Shown one piece after another: positions 11,601 to 23,560 of a DNA stretch of 64,000 nt. Each line of letters opens with the position of its first letter. Within the stretch, counting starts at the first letter, position 1. The DNA lies in NCBI GenBank assembly GCA_025331125.1, contig JAOALB010000014.1:186001-250000 (forward strand), given 5' to 3'. Below the pieces are notes generated by a model. That model did no database searches, was not told the DNA's origin, and saw only the letters and a list, made by a program, of their open reading frames with translations. The position numbers were made by a program, and so were the translations under genes. The stretch is from Mycogone perniciosa. Lineage: Eukaryota; Ascomycota; Sordariomycetes; Hypocreales; Hypocreaceae.

Positions 11601-14600
11601 TTTGTTCTGAATAATATCACTGAAGGCACATTGCAATCAATGTGCAACGAGCTACGCGATATGCTGCAGCGCAAGCATCAACAGTGGTTTGCGAGCCATC
11701 TCGTCGAGGAACGTGCCAAGATGCAGCCCAACTATCATCACGTATATCTCGAATTAGTGAAGCTTTTCGAAGATAAAGCACTCTGGAGCGAGGTTCTCCG
11801 TGAAACTTACATCAGTGTGACTAGGATGCTCAACTCAGAGGCTACGATGCAGAATTCTACGGAAAGGACTCATCTCAAAAATCTCGGTGGCTGGCTTGGC
11901 CTACTGACTCTTGCTCGAGACTATCCTATCAAACACAAGAACATTGCTTTCAAACAACTCCTCATTGAGGCTCACGATACTAAGAGACTCATTGTGGTTA
12001 TACCATTCGTCTGCAAGGTTTTGTTGCAAGGCGCTTCATCGGCTGTATTCAGACCTCCAAATCCCTGGCTGATGGATATTATTCACCTACTCATTGAGCT
12101 GTATCATCATGCAGAATTAAAGCTTAACCTCAAGTTCGAAATAGAGGTTTTGTGCAAGGGTCTGAATCTGGACCACAAGAGCATCGAGCCTTCTGGTGAA
12201 ATTTTGAATCGGCCTGCCGCAGAAGATCCTGCTGATGTCCTTGCACAAGATCAGCTGGACGCCTTTGAGAGTCTGTCTTTGAACGGTATTGGATCCGTAG
12301 TTGGACCCAGTCTATCTCCTCAGACCGTCGCCCCAACCATACCTGATCTTGGACCGTTAATTACCATTCCTCCCACAAACGAGATGGTCGTCAGCACCAG
12401 TCGTCTTCACGAGATCGTTCGAACTGCTCTCACCAGGGCTCTCCAGGATATTATCCAGCCAGTTGTGGACAGGTCGGTCACCATTGCTGCGATCTCGACA
12501 CAGCAGATGATCCGCAAAGATTTTATTGCGGAACCAGATGAGAACCGCGTGCGAACTTCTGCAATCAACATGGTCAAGGCAACGGCCGGTAGCCTAGCCC
12601 TCGTCACCTCAAAGGAGCCACTAAGAGCCAATCTAACCAACTACATGAGAAGTCTTGCCAATGATCTTCCGTCAGGCCTCCCTGAAGGCACCATAATTAT
12701 GTGTGTCAACTCGAACCTGGAACTGGCTTGTAGCATCATTGAGAAGCAGGCTGAAGACCGGGCGGTGCCCGAAATCGAAGAGATGTTGGAGCCGGACCTG
12801 GAGCACAGGAGACGTCATCGTGTCCAACAGCCGAATGAACCCTATCACCCCACGGGTATCAACCGCTGGGCTATGACAATTCCGAGCCCGTACAAGATAC
12901 AGCCAAGGCCTGGTGGGCTCAATGCTGAGCAAATGGCAATCTACGAGGATTTTGCCAGGCAGCCTCGAACCACCTCCAGTACGGCGCCCTCTCACGCGCC
13001 ATCCGCATCAGAGGCTACGAGATCGCTGGCCAACGAAGTGCTGCAGGAACCGTACACGGCAATACCAAATCTGCCTACACCGGCGGAGACTCCTTCAATC
13101 CAGCAATTGGGTGCCCAGCTACAAGCGTATCCACCAGTCCATAACACTGTCGCCAACGCAATGACCAATGGGCGATCAACTGGATTCCAAATGGATGTGC
13201 GGGGTCTGGCAGAACGTGTCAATAAGCTCCTGCAAGAACTTTTGCGTGTGGCTGCTGAGGCACGAGAGGAACACTTTATCGGGTTACCAAGGCCACACCC
13301 TGTTTTGGATGTCGTTGATGCCCTTGTTCAGCTTATCATCAAGACATCTCAAAACTCTGAAGAATTCGCAATCTACGCGGCCGAGCAGATCAGCGCGCTC
13401 ATCTTCCAGCAAGTCGAAGATAACCTGGCACTGGAAAGTCTTGTCCATGTGTTGGAAACTCTCAGAAAGATTTCTGGTCCAGCCTTGAATAGCAGGGTTC
13501 GTTCTTTGTTCGCCCAGCAACCAGGGCCCAGCTTTCTTAGCCTCCCATTGCTTGCGGCCCTGATCCGAACCGACTTGCTTGATTGGAGAAATGTTGACCT
13601 CGCGATGTCAAAGGCCTTGGACGCTCGCAAGGACGGTTCGTTGGAATTCCTAGAGCATCTGCTCGACCTTACGATCTTGAATAATCGTCCAATTGCTTTG
13701 TATGCCGATTTTGTTCGAACGCTTGAGTCTACGTGGGCCTGGACCTACGAAGATCCTGGCGCTCCTGCAGGGCAGCGATTGAAAAGCAAGCTGCTGGGCC
13801 CAGCGCTAACTCAACCGTCACAGGGTATTTCTGGTAATGATGATCAGGTAGTACAACAGGATCAAATGGAGTATATCTTCGAGGAGTGGGTGCATCTCTG
13901 CAACAACCCGAACGCCTCGAATAAAGCCACCGCAATCTTCGTCCAGCAGCTGCAGGCTAGGCAAATCATTCGTAGCCGCGACGACTTTTTCCTTTTTGTG
14001 AGGACTGCGATCGATATTTCTGTGGATCGCTACGAGAATGTCCTGCATACTGGAGCTCTGGGCGATGCATACACCACAGTGGACGCCCTGGCGAAATTGA
14101 TAAGCCTCTTTATCAACTTGAATGCCGAGACCTCAACATCACGCGCAGCTTTCTTGGATTCAGTCTTGGTACTGATATCTTTGGTATTGACACATCATCA
14201 CACGAAGCGGGGCGAACATCTAAGCCAGAGGGTCTTCTTTCGCCTGCTGTCTATGGTCCTGCATGAGGTGCACGCAATCTGCGAAGATCTACCAGACGAG
14301 GAACGACGAGACATGATGCTGAAGATTGCAACTAGGCTCGAAGGCCTTGGCCCACGCTATCTTCCGGGCTTTGTGTTTGGGTGGCTCTCACTCATCCAAC
14401 ACCGAGCCTTCCTTCCGGTACTCCTCCAGCTAGCAGATAACTCTGGATGGGCACCATTTGTCAACCTTATTTGCCAGCTTCTCAACAGCTTGGGTGACCA
14501 TCTGAAGGCATTCAGTGTTACAGATGCTGCGAAGGATCTATCGCGAGGCACAGTAAAGCTATTCGTCGTCCTCTACCACGACTTCCCAGATTTCCTTGCG

Positions 14601-15423
14601 GCTAACCACATCAAACTCTGTGCCAACATTCCAACCCACTGCACTCAGCTGCTCAACGCAGTCCTGAGTGCAACGCCTCAACAGAACTACGGGAAGCCGT
14701 CTGATGGTTTGAAGGGCGATCCCATGGATGAGCTGAGGATTTATCCCGGGCTGATTGACGAAGCGACAACAATCTTAACTGATTGCGGACTGCTCAACGT
14801 GCTTGATCAAATTTTCCAAAGCGGTCCCTCGGAGGACGCCGTGGCGCAGATTGCACACGCTATGACTACCAACATCCCGAAAGAGACTACATACGGCCAT
14901 GTTGCAGTCACAGTCAATGCGCAGGTCATTGGTGCAGTGGTCTTATATGCCGGTCATCACGCGACGTCGCAAGCAGCCAGCTCGGCAGCTGTTTCAGGCA
15001 GTGAGCCCGAGGTTTCATTGTTGTCCCTCCTAGTGCACGAACTCCCTGCTGAGGCAAGATATTATCTGCTGGCAAGCATGATCAACCAATTGAGGTTCCC
15101 CAATCCGCATACAGAGTTCTTCAGCCAGATTTTGCTGTCCATCTTTGGAAAAGATTTGAATGATCCAGAAGAGTCGGACATTCGGCAGGAAATTACGCGA
15201 ATTATGCTTGAGCGACTTGTAGGATTCTGGCCACAGCCTTGGGGGCTTATGTACATGGTCGTGGAGCTGGTGAAGAACGAAAGGTACATGTTCTTTGATC
15301 TACCATTTATCAAGTCAACCCCGGAGGTACGGTTACCCAACCCCGACCGCGTATACTAAGACATGAGAGCTAACGAATACACAGGTTGCTGAGCGGTTCG
15401 CCTCAGTAGTTCAACGAGTCTAG
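8696..15423 (+). CDS. not1: CCR4-NOT complex scaffold subunit NOT1
   Basis: NOT1 is the scaffold of the CCR4-NOT deadenylase, which shortens mRNA poly(A) tails in the cytoplasm and also acts in transcription. Exons are 8696-8947, 9003-9327, 9385-15326 and 15385-15423 (2185 aa). Junctions restore DQLRKLIDEHGMEVFSKYF, LKTKADAILSTNFPTF and KSTPEVAERFASVVQRV; the last exon codes for only 12 residues. N-terminal HEAT repeats are followed by the CAF1-binding MIF4G region (about 915-1125, DPDDEAQGKIQFVLNNIT), the CNOT9-binding DUF3819 bundle (about 1190-1310, RALQDIIQPVVDRSVTIAAI) and the NOT1 C-terminal domain from about 1975. Intron 2 (9328-9384, 57 nt) has no in-frame stop, so automated models may retain it. 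Confidence 0.95.
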
Positions 15424-15866
15424 GCTCCTCCGAATGCACGGATGAAACCGCTAAAATGAGAAACAAAGAGTGCGACGTTGGTTTGACATGAAGTCATGAT
15501 GCAACAGTGGTAATAGGTCAAGATCGGCCATGCCATACCACATGATTGATGGGTGGCGCGGTGGATTGGGATCTTGGGAATAGACGAAAACACGAACGTC
15601 AAAAGGTTGAGAGTCCAACTTTGTCTGGGGGGGCAAAGTCAGGCTCGAGCCAACGAACGAAACACTGTAATACTTTGTATTAATGTACTATAAGCAGTTT
15701 TACGATGTGTGAGAGAATACCACGGCGCATATGGAGCATTTGGGTCATGAGAGTGGGGATGCGCCAGGTTCAGGATGACGATGAGGAATCTACTATTAGA
15801 CGGATTGCGGTTATGAAGGAACGGCGAGCATTAATGGGTGATGACGATGATGATTGCTTGTATCTA
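15424..15866. other. Convergent 3' flank between NOT1 and the PhzF-like gene
   Basis: The two flanking genes converge here, so the interval should contain both 3' UTRs and termination signals. I see no gene or distinct repeat. Confidence 0.5.
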
Positions 15867-16793
15867 TTAAATGGTAACATGGCCTCTCATGACCTGGACA
15901 GCTGGTCCAGAAAGCGCAACTGTGTCAATGCCGCCAGACTCCTTTAGAGATACCTCGACGACAATGTTGCTCTCCCTGCCCATCTCCACGCCCTGGGTGA
16001 GTTCATACCGGCGCTTGGGCGTCGTCTGCTTATCATCGCCCTCAATGCTCAGGTAGCTGGTTAGAGCGCACGACGCAGCTCCCGTTGCAGGGTCCTCAAA
16101 CCCGTGTGTGACCATACGAGTGCGCAGATGGATCACAGTGGTACCATCCTCGGTGGTGCTGGTGCCTGTGCGGATGTAGTAGAAGAAGCCGATGAGGCCT
16201 TCTTGCCAGTCCGGGTCGAGGACGTGAGCTGGCACGGAGGCATTGGTGACGCGGACCTGGGAGAGCAGCTCCAGGGAGGGGAGTTGGATGAGGGCGAAGG
16301 AGGTGCCCTTGACGATGCTGAAGACGGGAGCGGAGAGCTCGAGAGGCCGGATTTGTGGGTTGGATTGGAGGTCAAAGGGGCCGAGAGACTCGGCGATGTC
16401 GGCGAGATGCTGCTTATGCAGGCGGACGTTGTGCGGGATATTGGCGGAGGCAGAATCGGGACCGGTCTGGGTGATGGCGATGGGGCCAGCTTTGGTTATG
16501 AGTTGGTTGACGCCCTGGGGAAGGAGAGAGACGGATGCGCCGATTGTGGGGTGGCCTGCGAAGGGCAGTTCTGCGGTGGTGAGGAAGATGTCGACGTGGC
16601 GGGTTTTGTTGGTCTCTGGATCGGAGACGTCGTGGATGAAGATGGTCTCAGAGAGGTTGAACTCGCGGGCAATGGTTTGCTTCTGTTCTTGGGTTGGTTT
16701 GGGTCCGGAGGCGGGGATGGTGACGACGGCGAGGGGGTTGCCGGTGTACCGGGAGCGGGTGAAGACGTCGAGGGTTATGAATGGGAGTTCCAT
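15867..16793 (-). CDS. PhzF-like isomerase/epimerase
   Basis: A single-exon gene of 308 aa with the two-lobed diaminopimelate-epimerase-like fold of the PhzF family. It begins MELPFITLDVFTRSRYTGNP, like most family members. Diagnostic segments are NLSETIFI with the catalytic Glu that follows the Ser, ELPFAGHPTIGA near residue 80, and FEDPATGAASCALTSYL in the second half. Fungal members have no established substrate; PhzF itself isomerises dihydro-hydroxyanthranilate in phenazine synthesis, but no other phenazine gene is present here, so phenazine synthesis should not be inferred. Length matches the family (about 260-310 aa). It converges with NOT1. Confidence 0.93.
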   Translation of the reverse strand: MELPFITLDVFTRSRYTGNPLAVVTIPASGPKPTQEQKQTIAREFNLSETIFIHDVSDPETNKTRHVDIFLTTAELPFAGHPTIGASVSLLPQGVNQLITKAGPIAITQTGPDSASANIPHNVRLHKQHLADIAESLGPFDLQSNPQIRPLELSAPVFSIVKGTSFALIQLPSLELLSQVRVTNASVPAHVLDPDWQEGLIGFFYYIRTGTSTTEDGTTVIHLRTRMVTHGFEDPATGAASCALTSYLSIEGDDKQTTPKRRYELTQGVEMGRESNIVVEVSLKESGGIDTVALSGPAVQVMRGHVTI

Positions 16794-17561
16794 TGTGGTG
16801 AATTGGTCGTTCTATGGAGATGGAGATGGATTGTTGGTGGTGTTGAGAGACCGAGACTGGCTGACGTTGATGGTATACTCGTAAGATGACGACAGTGGGG
16901 TAGGCGGTATTAGTCGATGTCAACGAGGGGCTGTCACGATGAGATGAGACGAGACCAGGGGGGCCATATCAATCTCGTAGGATATCCATATTTATTATGC
17001 CTACTCTTGAACAAGACTCATAACCCGACGCCTGCCGAACTCGCAAGTCTTCTGACTCATAATAAATCCAACTGTCCAGGCTATGCTCCGTATGTCGAAT
17101 TGTAACACCACCTACCCTACCCTTACTCGTATGCAGCCCGGGCATCTTCTCCCGAAGATGCGGCTCTTTTCATGACCCCTCACCGGTTAACCAGTGCCAA
17201 ACGAGCGTGAGAGCTGACCCTTGTTGGAGCAGAGTGCGCGTTTGGTAACTTCAAAACCAAATGTGCAGTTCAATGCCTGACAGCACACAAGCCGAGTTGG
17301 AGCGCACGGAGATCCGGGGCGCACCGGTGGCCCGGTGTCCAACGGGGCTTTATCGGACCTGGAAGAGACATACGGAGTACAATCCAACAATTGCTTAGTA
17401 ATTGGATCCTCGGGGTTTCGATCGGCATATCCAGGGATAGTATGAAGCACATAATGACAATTCCCGTGGATTGATTCCCCTCTTTGCTTGGCAGATGGAT
17501 GCCCACCTCAGCATTGCCTAATGGCAATTCTATGTCGGCAAGCGAGGATGATTCCTACCAT
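16794..17561. other. Intergenic, PhzF-like promoter and F-box gene 3' flank
   Basis: This interval contains the promoter of the PhzF-like gene and the 3' flank of the next minus-strand gene. One TACGGAGTA motif is at about 17373. No gene is supported. Confidence 0.45.
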
Positions 17562-18575
17562 TCAGCGTGTTGGATGCCACAAATGACGAACATACCCACC
17601 GGGGTATGTCTGCATGTTTCGCTTGTGCCATGTGGTGTCAAATATGCCATGATATGTGCCCTGATATGTGCGATCCCGTGGTTCTCGACAGCTCCCAAGC
17701 AGATGGTAGGATATGACGATGACAGACGATCCATCGCCCGTTCGCTCGTCCTCTTCTATAGTGGTTTCAAAATCCGTGAGACACCTTTGGCAATAGCTGT
17801 CGGCGTCTCGACACGGCACGAGCATGCCAGTACGCCCCCGATCTTTGATCTGGGGTATCCTTCCCTGGGGGTACCAATTTTGATCAATCGAGACATGGTG
17901 GCAGACCTTGAGATGGTATTTGTCGACCGCGGACAGGAAAGCCTTTGGGGATGTGGTTTCATTCACTGGGGTAAGTTTATGTGTGCACTTTAAGAGGAGC
18001 AACCCGAATTTAATGCGAGCTGTCATGGTTTGCACAACTATCAGAGACTTGCCCCTGAATTCAGGTCTTGGCCTGTACGTGAAATTCTCCAGAGGCAGAC
18101 CACAGGTAGAACCGTAAAAGTGACGGTTCATGACAAGTCGGGCGTGATGATAGCCGACACTGAGACGGCTCCCCCGTGGTTTAAACCGCTGCATGCAGTG
18201 CTTCGCCTTCTCCTTGGTGTGAGGTGGACACTCCCAATGCTCGTACTGCATCATCGCAGGGCCCCACCACTGCGCAAAGGAGTGAAGCGTGTTGCAAAGA
18301 TGGCAGTAGTACTTGTGGTCGCCAAGTTTGGGGTCTAACTCCATGAGTTGTAGAAAGTACTGCTTGTCAGTGGGATCCAAGCGAACGAACCCCGCGGGAG
18401 CCAGCACAGCATACACAGCCTTGCATGTAGTGGCAAGAGAGGCTGCAGAGACGGGATCAAGTTTCGACGCGATGTAGATAATGATATCGACAGGCTGGCG
18501 GAGAAGGACGGGGGTGGGTTCGGAGGGCTGAGGCGAAGGCCCTAGGGTGTTGAAGCGAACGGCCAGCTGGTCCAT
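17562..18575 (-). CDS. F-box-like fungal protein with a Cys/His cluster
   Basis: A single-exon gene of 337 aa from the Met of MDQLAVRFNTLGPSP; the frame is open to an ATG at 18638, but those extra 21 residues look like leader and the inner ATG has the better context (CACCACGATGG). Residues 25-75 (QPVDIIIYIASKLDPVSAAS; LATTCKAVYAVL) match an F-box, the module that binds Skp1 in SCF ubiquitin ligases. The next part carries YYCHLCNTLHSF and EHWECPPHTKEKAKHC, a likely metal-binding Cys/His cluster, and CQRC occurs further on. No substrate-binding repeat is recognisable. F-box proteins of this layout form large lineage-specific families in filamentous fungi, and the substrate cannot be predicted. 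Confidence 0.78.
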   Translation of the reverse strand: MDQLAVRFNTLGPSPQPSEPTPVLLRQPVDIIIYIASKLDPVSAASLATTCKAVYAVLAPAGFVRLDPTDKQYFLQLMELDPKLGDHKYYCHLCNTLHSFAQWWGPAMMQYEHWECPPHTKEKAKHCMQRFKPRGSRLSVGYHHARLVMNRHFYGSTCGLPLENFTYRPRPEFRGKSLIVVQTMTARIKFGLLLLKCTHKLTPVNETTSPKAFLSAVDKYHLKVCHHVSIDQNWYPQGRIPQIKDRGRTGMLVPCRDADSYCQRCLTDFETTIEEDERTGDGSSVIVISYHLLGSCREPRDRTYQGTYHGIFDTTWHKRNMQTYPGGYVRHLWHPTR

Positions 18576-20351
18576 CGTGGTGAGTATGTGTAGTGAAGGC
18601 GAAAGATGTGGTATCAAGTCGCTCTTCCGAATGGACATGGAAGCAGGGGCGAGCCTCTATGCCTCCAATCAGTGGCTAGGCTGGAAAGCAAGGTTGTTAG
18701 CATCTTGCTCAAGTAAACTATACTCGTGAAATCTAACGGTGGAAGGTTGACAAGCAGAATGACTCTGCCGCGGGTCAACCTGAGAGCCGATGAAAGAGAG
18801 GCAATGCCGTTGAAAATGCGTCTCGTCTCGTCTCGTCTCGTGTTAAACGTCTTAGACGTCTTAGACGTCTTATCTGATGCCGTCGATAACTCGATACGGA
18901 TAGTCTGAGGATAGAGGCGTACACCAGGTGTCTTTGGGTTAGTGTGAGGATTAGATTAAGCTATTGCCAGGCGGAGGCTTGAGGGGAGTGAGGGGAGTGC
19001 GGGCATACATTAGCCTCAGGCAGATGAGGGGCTTCACCATTCATGTGCTGTGTGGATCATGGTCTAAAATAGGAAAGGCGTCTAGGACCCCGAGTAATAT
19101 GAGGTCCTGCAGCGCCGCCCCGCCAACAATGCAGTGTGACCCAAACAAATAAAAGGGCACCTCATAAACTATGGAGAAGTAATAATCATCAGACTGCGAC
19201 GTGTACTCGTACGGATCATTGATCATTAGAGGGAGGGATGCATGCATGGACGTGCACAAGAAAAACACAAGCAAAAGGCTTGAAACTGGTGGCTCAGGGA
19301 GATGTGGGTGTGCCGGTTGAGGCCACGACTCGTGCATCGCATGTCTGTCACAGCAATGACAGAACCTTCTCCTACACCATGGCAACACGGCCTGCCTCTC
19401 ACCGCACATGTCAAAGTGGGCAGATGGTGTGTCGGGGAGGATTCGGCACCAATTGGCCCAACAGAGGGCCATCCATCCCCTGTTTGGATGGCCTGGAACC
19501 TTTTTTTGGTTACTATGCATGCAGCAACATTTACGGCATTACTGAAGACGGCGCGAAACGCTGAAGGCCAAACAAAGCTGGAGAAAAAGAAAAGAAACGA
19601 AAAAATGACAGAAAACTCGCTTCGTATCTCATGTCGGAGATCGTTACTCGCATGGCCTGCACATCAGACATGGAGCCGCCGACTTGTCTCCAAATGACCT
19701 TTTTTATTGCTACGGGGGCCCCCTTGTCCTTGCTCTGTCCGCGGCACAACAAAATTCCACCCATTCACAGACCCTGAGATATCGGATCTCCAGATGGAGC
19801 CACAAGTCTTGGAGGGTCTTGGCCTGGGCCGTGCTTGCCTCAACGCCAGGGCTTCGACTATAATGGTCCGTGCTGCTACTGACGTTTAGCGGTCCCACTT
19901 CGGCAGCCATGCTGCCAATGCCAGCCAATGGGAGTCGGTGAGAAAGAAAAAAAAGTTCAAGCTCTCGTGCTTGCTGCCTTTTTTTTTTTTTTCTTGCCAG
20001 CCAACGCCAGAAATCGTCTGAGCTTCTGGTGCCCCCCCCATCCCTTCCGTTCGTAGACCGTAGACCGCTCCTCCCCCCGACTGCGCCCAAAACAATTCCG
20101 TCTCCTGGGGCATCCATCTGTCTCTCTGCTCGTAGAATACGCTCATACAAACTTATGCATCTGCAACAACAACAACAAAAACAAACATCACCATCCAGCG
20201 CTGACTCCCATCCCCAGGTGGCCCATGGGAAACAGCACCTGCAGATACTCCAACGTCCCCTCGCCACCACCCTCTCTCCCCTCAATCCACATATCCATAC
20301 CCATTTACACAATACCTAATACATACATACATACTACATTCACATACAATC
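18576..20351. other. Intergenic between divergent F-box and GDS1-like genes
   Basis: This 1.8 kb holds the promoters of two divergent genes. It contains short tandem repeats (18821-18872), a run of about 14 T near 19979, CAA repeats near 20165, and several short frames (for example 19041-19520 and 19710-20312, minus strand) with no family signature. The last several hundred bases before 20352 resemble a 5' UTR. Confidence 0.5.
18821..18872. repeat. Two adjacent short tandem repeats, (TCTCG)4 and (ACGTCTTAG)3
   Basis: Four perfect TCTCG units (18821-18840) are followed after six bases by almost three ACGTCTTAG units. The second array places GACGTC palindromes nine bases apart. It lies about 250 bp upstream of the F-box-like gene. 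Confidence 0.85.
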
Positions 20352-21592
20352 ATGCCTTACAACACGCGCCGCAAATCACTGTCCCTGCCCAGTCTGGGCA
20401 TCCACATCCCCGTCACTCACGCCGCCCGCGCTGCCGCCGCATCAAAGACAGCAGCCCGCCCATCTTCAGCCTCATCAGCACCCGCGCCGGCTGCCACGAG
20501 TCCGAGTAGATCATCTCGCTCCGAGTCGCCTGATGCGCACCCCAGCAAACGCCTCAAGAGATCCCATGGCGCCGATTCAATGGCCATCGAGCAGACACCG
20601 CCTCCATCACCGACATCTGCCGCCAACGATGACATGGCAGAGGCCAACTCAGCGGCCAAGATCGACCTCGAGGGTATCAACGACGACATTGTCGAGGCCG
20701 TGCTCGTCCAGCTGCAGTCAACAGCCAACCGGCCTCACCTGGTCAAGGAGCTGGCCACTGTTTTGACACAGACGCTCACCTCCGTCCAACAGTAAGTACC
20801 CCTCCAGCGTTATTATCGTGCCGCCCATGATGGATATGCTAACACCTTCTCAGGTCCGCCAATCCCTGTGCCATCATCTCCTCTCGCCTCGCCTCGTACA
20901 TGAAGCGCACCTGCTGGACCGCTTCCGCCCCCTGTCCCTTGGGCAAGGAACTAGAGGCCGTACACCCTCGACGGACATACTACTTCCTCACCACCCGTCC
21001 CAGACAACCGCTCCCCGACTTCAACGCTCAGGCCATTCCCGTCTCGGTCGTAACCCCCTCAGTGTCCCTCACCGATGATTCTGGGTCGGACGATATCGAG
21101 GCGAGACGGCGAGAGCTGAGCCCTTCTCCAGAGGTAGACCTGTCACCTCCCGAGTTCGATCACGTCGACGACGACGATGCTATAATGCCCATGACCCCTA
21201 TCGGGTCCTATTCTTCCCACCGCAGCAGGATTTCTCTCGATCCTCGTAACAACTCGCCTCCGTTAGAAAAAGACGAGCGCGAATTCACTCAGACGGCGGA
21301 TGGTTTGCAGAAGCGCAAATTGAACGAAGAGATTGTCGCGCCAGAGACTGTTAAGCGCAGCTCCATGATGGAGTTTGGCTACCACGACGACATCTGGTTT
21401 GCCGACAGCCGCCCCATTCCTACCACTACCTTTCTTGCAAGTCCCTCTATGAAGCCAAGCACCGTGTCTGGCGTCAGGAAAGATGATGACGCCGAGACCT
21501 GGCTAAGACTTAATAAGTTCTTCGAGTGGGACAACAAAGGCGCTGAGAGTATCGAGATAGACGAGCTCGATTGCCTGCTAGACGCGTGCTAG
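20352..21592 (+). CDS. GDS1-like winged-helix nuclear protein
   Basis: Exons 20352-20791 and 20854-21592 encode 392 aa; intron 20792-20853 (62 nt, GTAAGT, branch GCTAAC) joins TLTSVQQ to SANPCAIISSRLA. The N-terminus MPYNTRRKSLSLPSLGI is basic, followed by a Ser/Pro/Ala-rich segment with SKRLKR as a possible nuclear signal. Residues about 115-215 (EGINDDIVEAVLVQLQS through RRTYYFL) fit the GDS1 winged-helix domain found in many fungal proteins; yeast Gds1 is linked to growth on non-fermentable carbon. The C-terminal half is acidic and disordered. I infer a chromatin or transcription role; the family call is moderate. Confidence 0.82.
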
Positions 21593-21968
21593 ATGCATGC
21601 TAATTTGTCACTCGTGTTTTTTATGGGACGGTGCAAGGAGTTATTTGGAGTGTCATGACAAAAGGGATTGATGTGCAAATGATTTTTTGAGCTATGGCAT
21701 GGCATGGAGATGTAGGAGTACTCTGGCTTGTAGATATAGATTGTTCTGATTACACGACGGGGCAATGAGACGACGAAAAAAGGGGGCGGAAAACGGGGGC
21801 TGTTTGATTAATAGGCGCACGGGGAGAGACTTACATAGGGGTTCATGGAGGTACCAAAAGAGCATACCACTCATTCTCCCATCAACTGACCGCCTTTCTT
21901 TATTTTATGCAAACAATCGTGATTTTGTTGTGATTCTAATCTATCTTCATTATTACAATACTACTACA
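21593..21968. other. Convergent 3' flank, GDS1-like and methyltransferase genes
   Basis: Both flanking genes end into this interval. It is relatively AT-rich toward 21900-21968, consistent with 3' UTR and polyadenylation signals, and has no supported gene. Confidence 0.45.
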
Positions 21969-23214
21969 TTACTCGTATTTCTGCAATGATGGTGTCGTGC
22001 CGGCCGCCAGTCTGAGCTCTACCCAGACAAGCGTGCCCATCTGCAGTATGTTAGGCCGTTCGACCTTGACCACCTCCAGGCCTGGCGTCTTGCTAATGGC
22101 TTCCTCCACAATCGCTTCAATATCCCTGTTCCACCAGCAACCGTACTTTTCAAAGTGCTTCCCTGCATTCTTGTCCAGTAGGCCATTCACGATGCCGTAG
22201 TAGCCCTTCCCATGCTCGAGGAGGATGATCCGTCCACTACCCGGCCGAAGGACAGTAGCGAGATTAGACACTACAGCGACGGGATCGGAGACGGAGCATA
22301 AGCCAAATGTCTGGATGATGGTGTCGTATTTCTCGGTGATGGCGGGCGGGGGTAAGAGGTGGTGCGCGTCGGAGTTGATGAGGCGGAGATGACCGTCGAG
22401 AAAGGAGAGCTGGCCGCCTGTGTGGTCGACCATGGAGGAGGCTTTGACGATGGGCGCGGAGGAGGACATGGGCGGGACGGTTTTTACGAGTTTCTTACGG
22501 GAGACGTCGAGCATGTCGACGGAGATGTCGAGGCCGGTGAAGGATACGATGCCCTGGGGTCGTTTCGGTGGCGGGAGAGTACCTGTTTTGGCGGCTTCGA
22601 CGGCGGTGCTGAGGGGCGTCCAGTTGTAGTACTCGAGGTTACGTCCAGAGCCCATGGCGAGTTCGAGGACGTTGCCTTTGGCGTGTTGGGCGAGTTTCTG
22701 GCGGAGACTGGTGATGCCCATCCACCACTCTGGAAGATTGAGTTCTTTGTCGAATTGCTCGGCGTTGTCGCCGGTCAGGGCGGGGGGTCGGCCGGTGGGC
22801 GTGGCGTGTTCGCAGGATACGCCTGAGCAGGGACATGACTTGAATGTTGCGGCGGTGGTGCCGAGGATGTAGAAGCCGAGGAAGCCTGCGAGGACGGCGG
22901 CGCCTGTGAGAGGGAGCCAGGCGGAACGCCAGAGGTCGAGGAGGGTTTCGGCTTTGGGGGGAGGGGGTGGAGGAGGAGGAGTGTTGCTGGTATTGGGTTT
23001 CGGTGCGTTACTGCATATCAATTGGGTCAGCTATTGCCTGGTCCCGTTCATAATGCGAACTGCTGGAGATATCGAGGACGTACGGTTTATATGGCCGGGT
23101 GACTCGAAGCGGAGGAGGGGTTTTGACGGCCTGGCGAGCGGCGCGCGCGGAGGAGCTTGCGAAGCGCCATTGCAAGTGAGCGGCCCTGAAGATGCCGCGC
23201 GTTGGGGCGATCAT
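21969..23214 (-). CDS. Mitochondrial SAM-dependent methyltransferase, OMS1-like
   Basis: Exons 23214-23084 and 23010-21969 encode 390 aa; intron 23083-23011 (73 nt, GTACGT, branch GCTGAC) joins TRPYKP to NAPKPNTSN. The N-terminus (MIAPTRGIFRAAHLQWRFAS) is Arg/Ser/Ala-rich and lacks acids, as in mitochondrial presequences. A proline run precedes one membrane helix (about 80-105, WLPLTGAAVLAGFLGFYILG). The catalytic domain shows GNVLELAMGSGRNLEYY (SAM motif I), FTGLDISVDML, and IIQTFGLCSVSDPV. This layout matches yeast Oms1, an inner-membrane protein whose overexpression suppresses oxa1 defects. The substrate is not known. Also possible: another class I methyltransferase anchored in the same membrane. 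Confidence 0.87.
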
Positions 23215-23560
23215 TGAGGCGGCTTCATTGTCAGGGCGTGCTTTTCGACATTTGGAAAAGTTGTGTACGAGGAAGGGTACGGAGTATTAGTAGTAGTAAA
23301 ATACTAAATAAAACGACGTCAACGCAGGTTCCGATGTGGGCAAAAGGGCACGGGCCCGACACTTCGGAGCCGCATGAGGTCAATTGTGGGTCATGGAGCT
23401 TCCCCTAAGAAATCGTGAAGATGAACGTTTCATTACCCTACACTTATCCGGTCAACGTGCCCGTTCTAAGCCTTTTTCTACCAATGAAGGGCGAGGTTTG
23501 ATATGAAATTAATAGAGGTTTTGCATTTGTTTAATTCTAAGTCTCTTGAAATCGGCAATA
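23215..23560. other. Divergent promoter, methyltransferase and IMPACT-family genes
   Basis: A short shared upstream region containing one TACGGAGTA motif at about 23279. No gene seen. Confidence 0.45.

Noticed and set aside
15867..16793. Phenazine biosynthesis cluster
   Set aside because: Only a PhzF-like gene is present; neighbours are NOT1 and an F-box-like gene, and fungal PhzF homologues usually stand alone.
16104..16889. 261-codon plus-strand frame
   Set aside because: It lies opposite the PhzF-like gene and is a Gly/Glu/Val-rich mirror of it; no independent domain.
19041..19520. 159-codon minus-strand frame
   Set aside because: No domain, irregular composition, and overlapped by equally long frames on the other strand.
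19710..20312. 200-codon minus-strand frame
   Set aside because: Low-complexity Cys/Arg-rich translation with no family match, opposite the probable 5' UTR of the GDS1-like gene.
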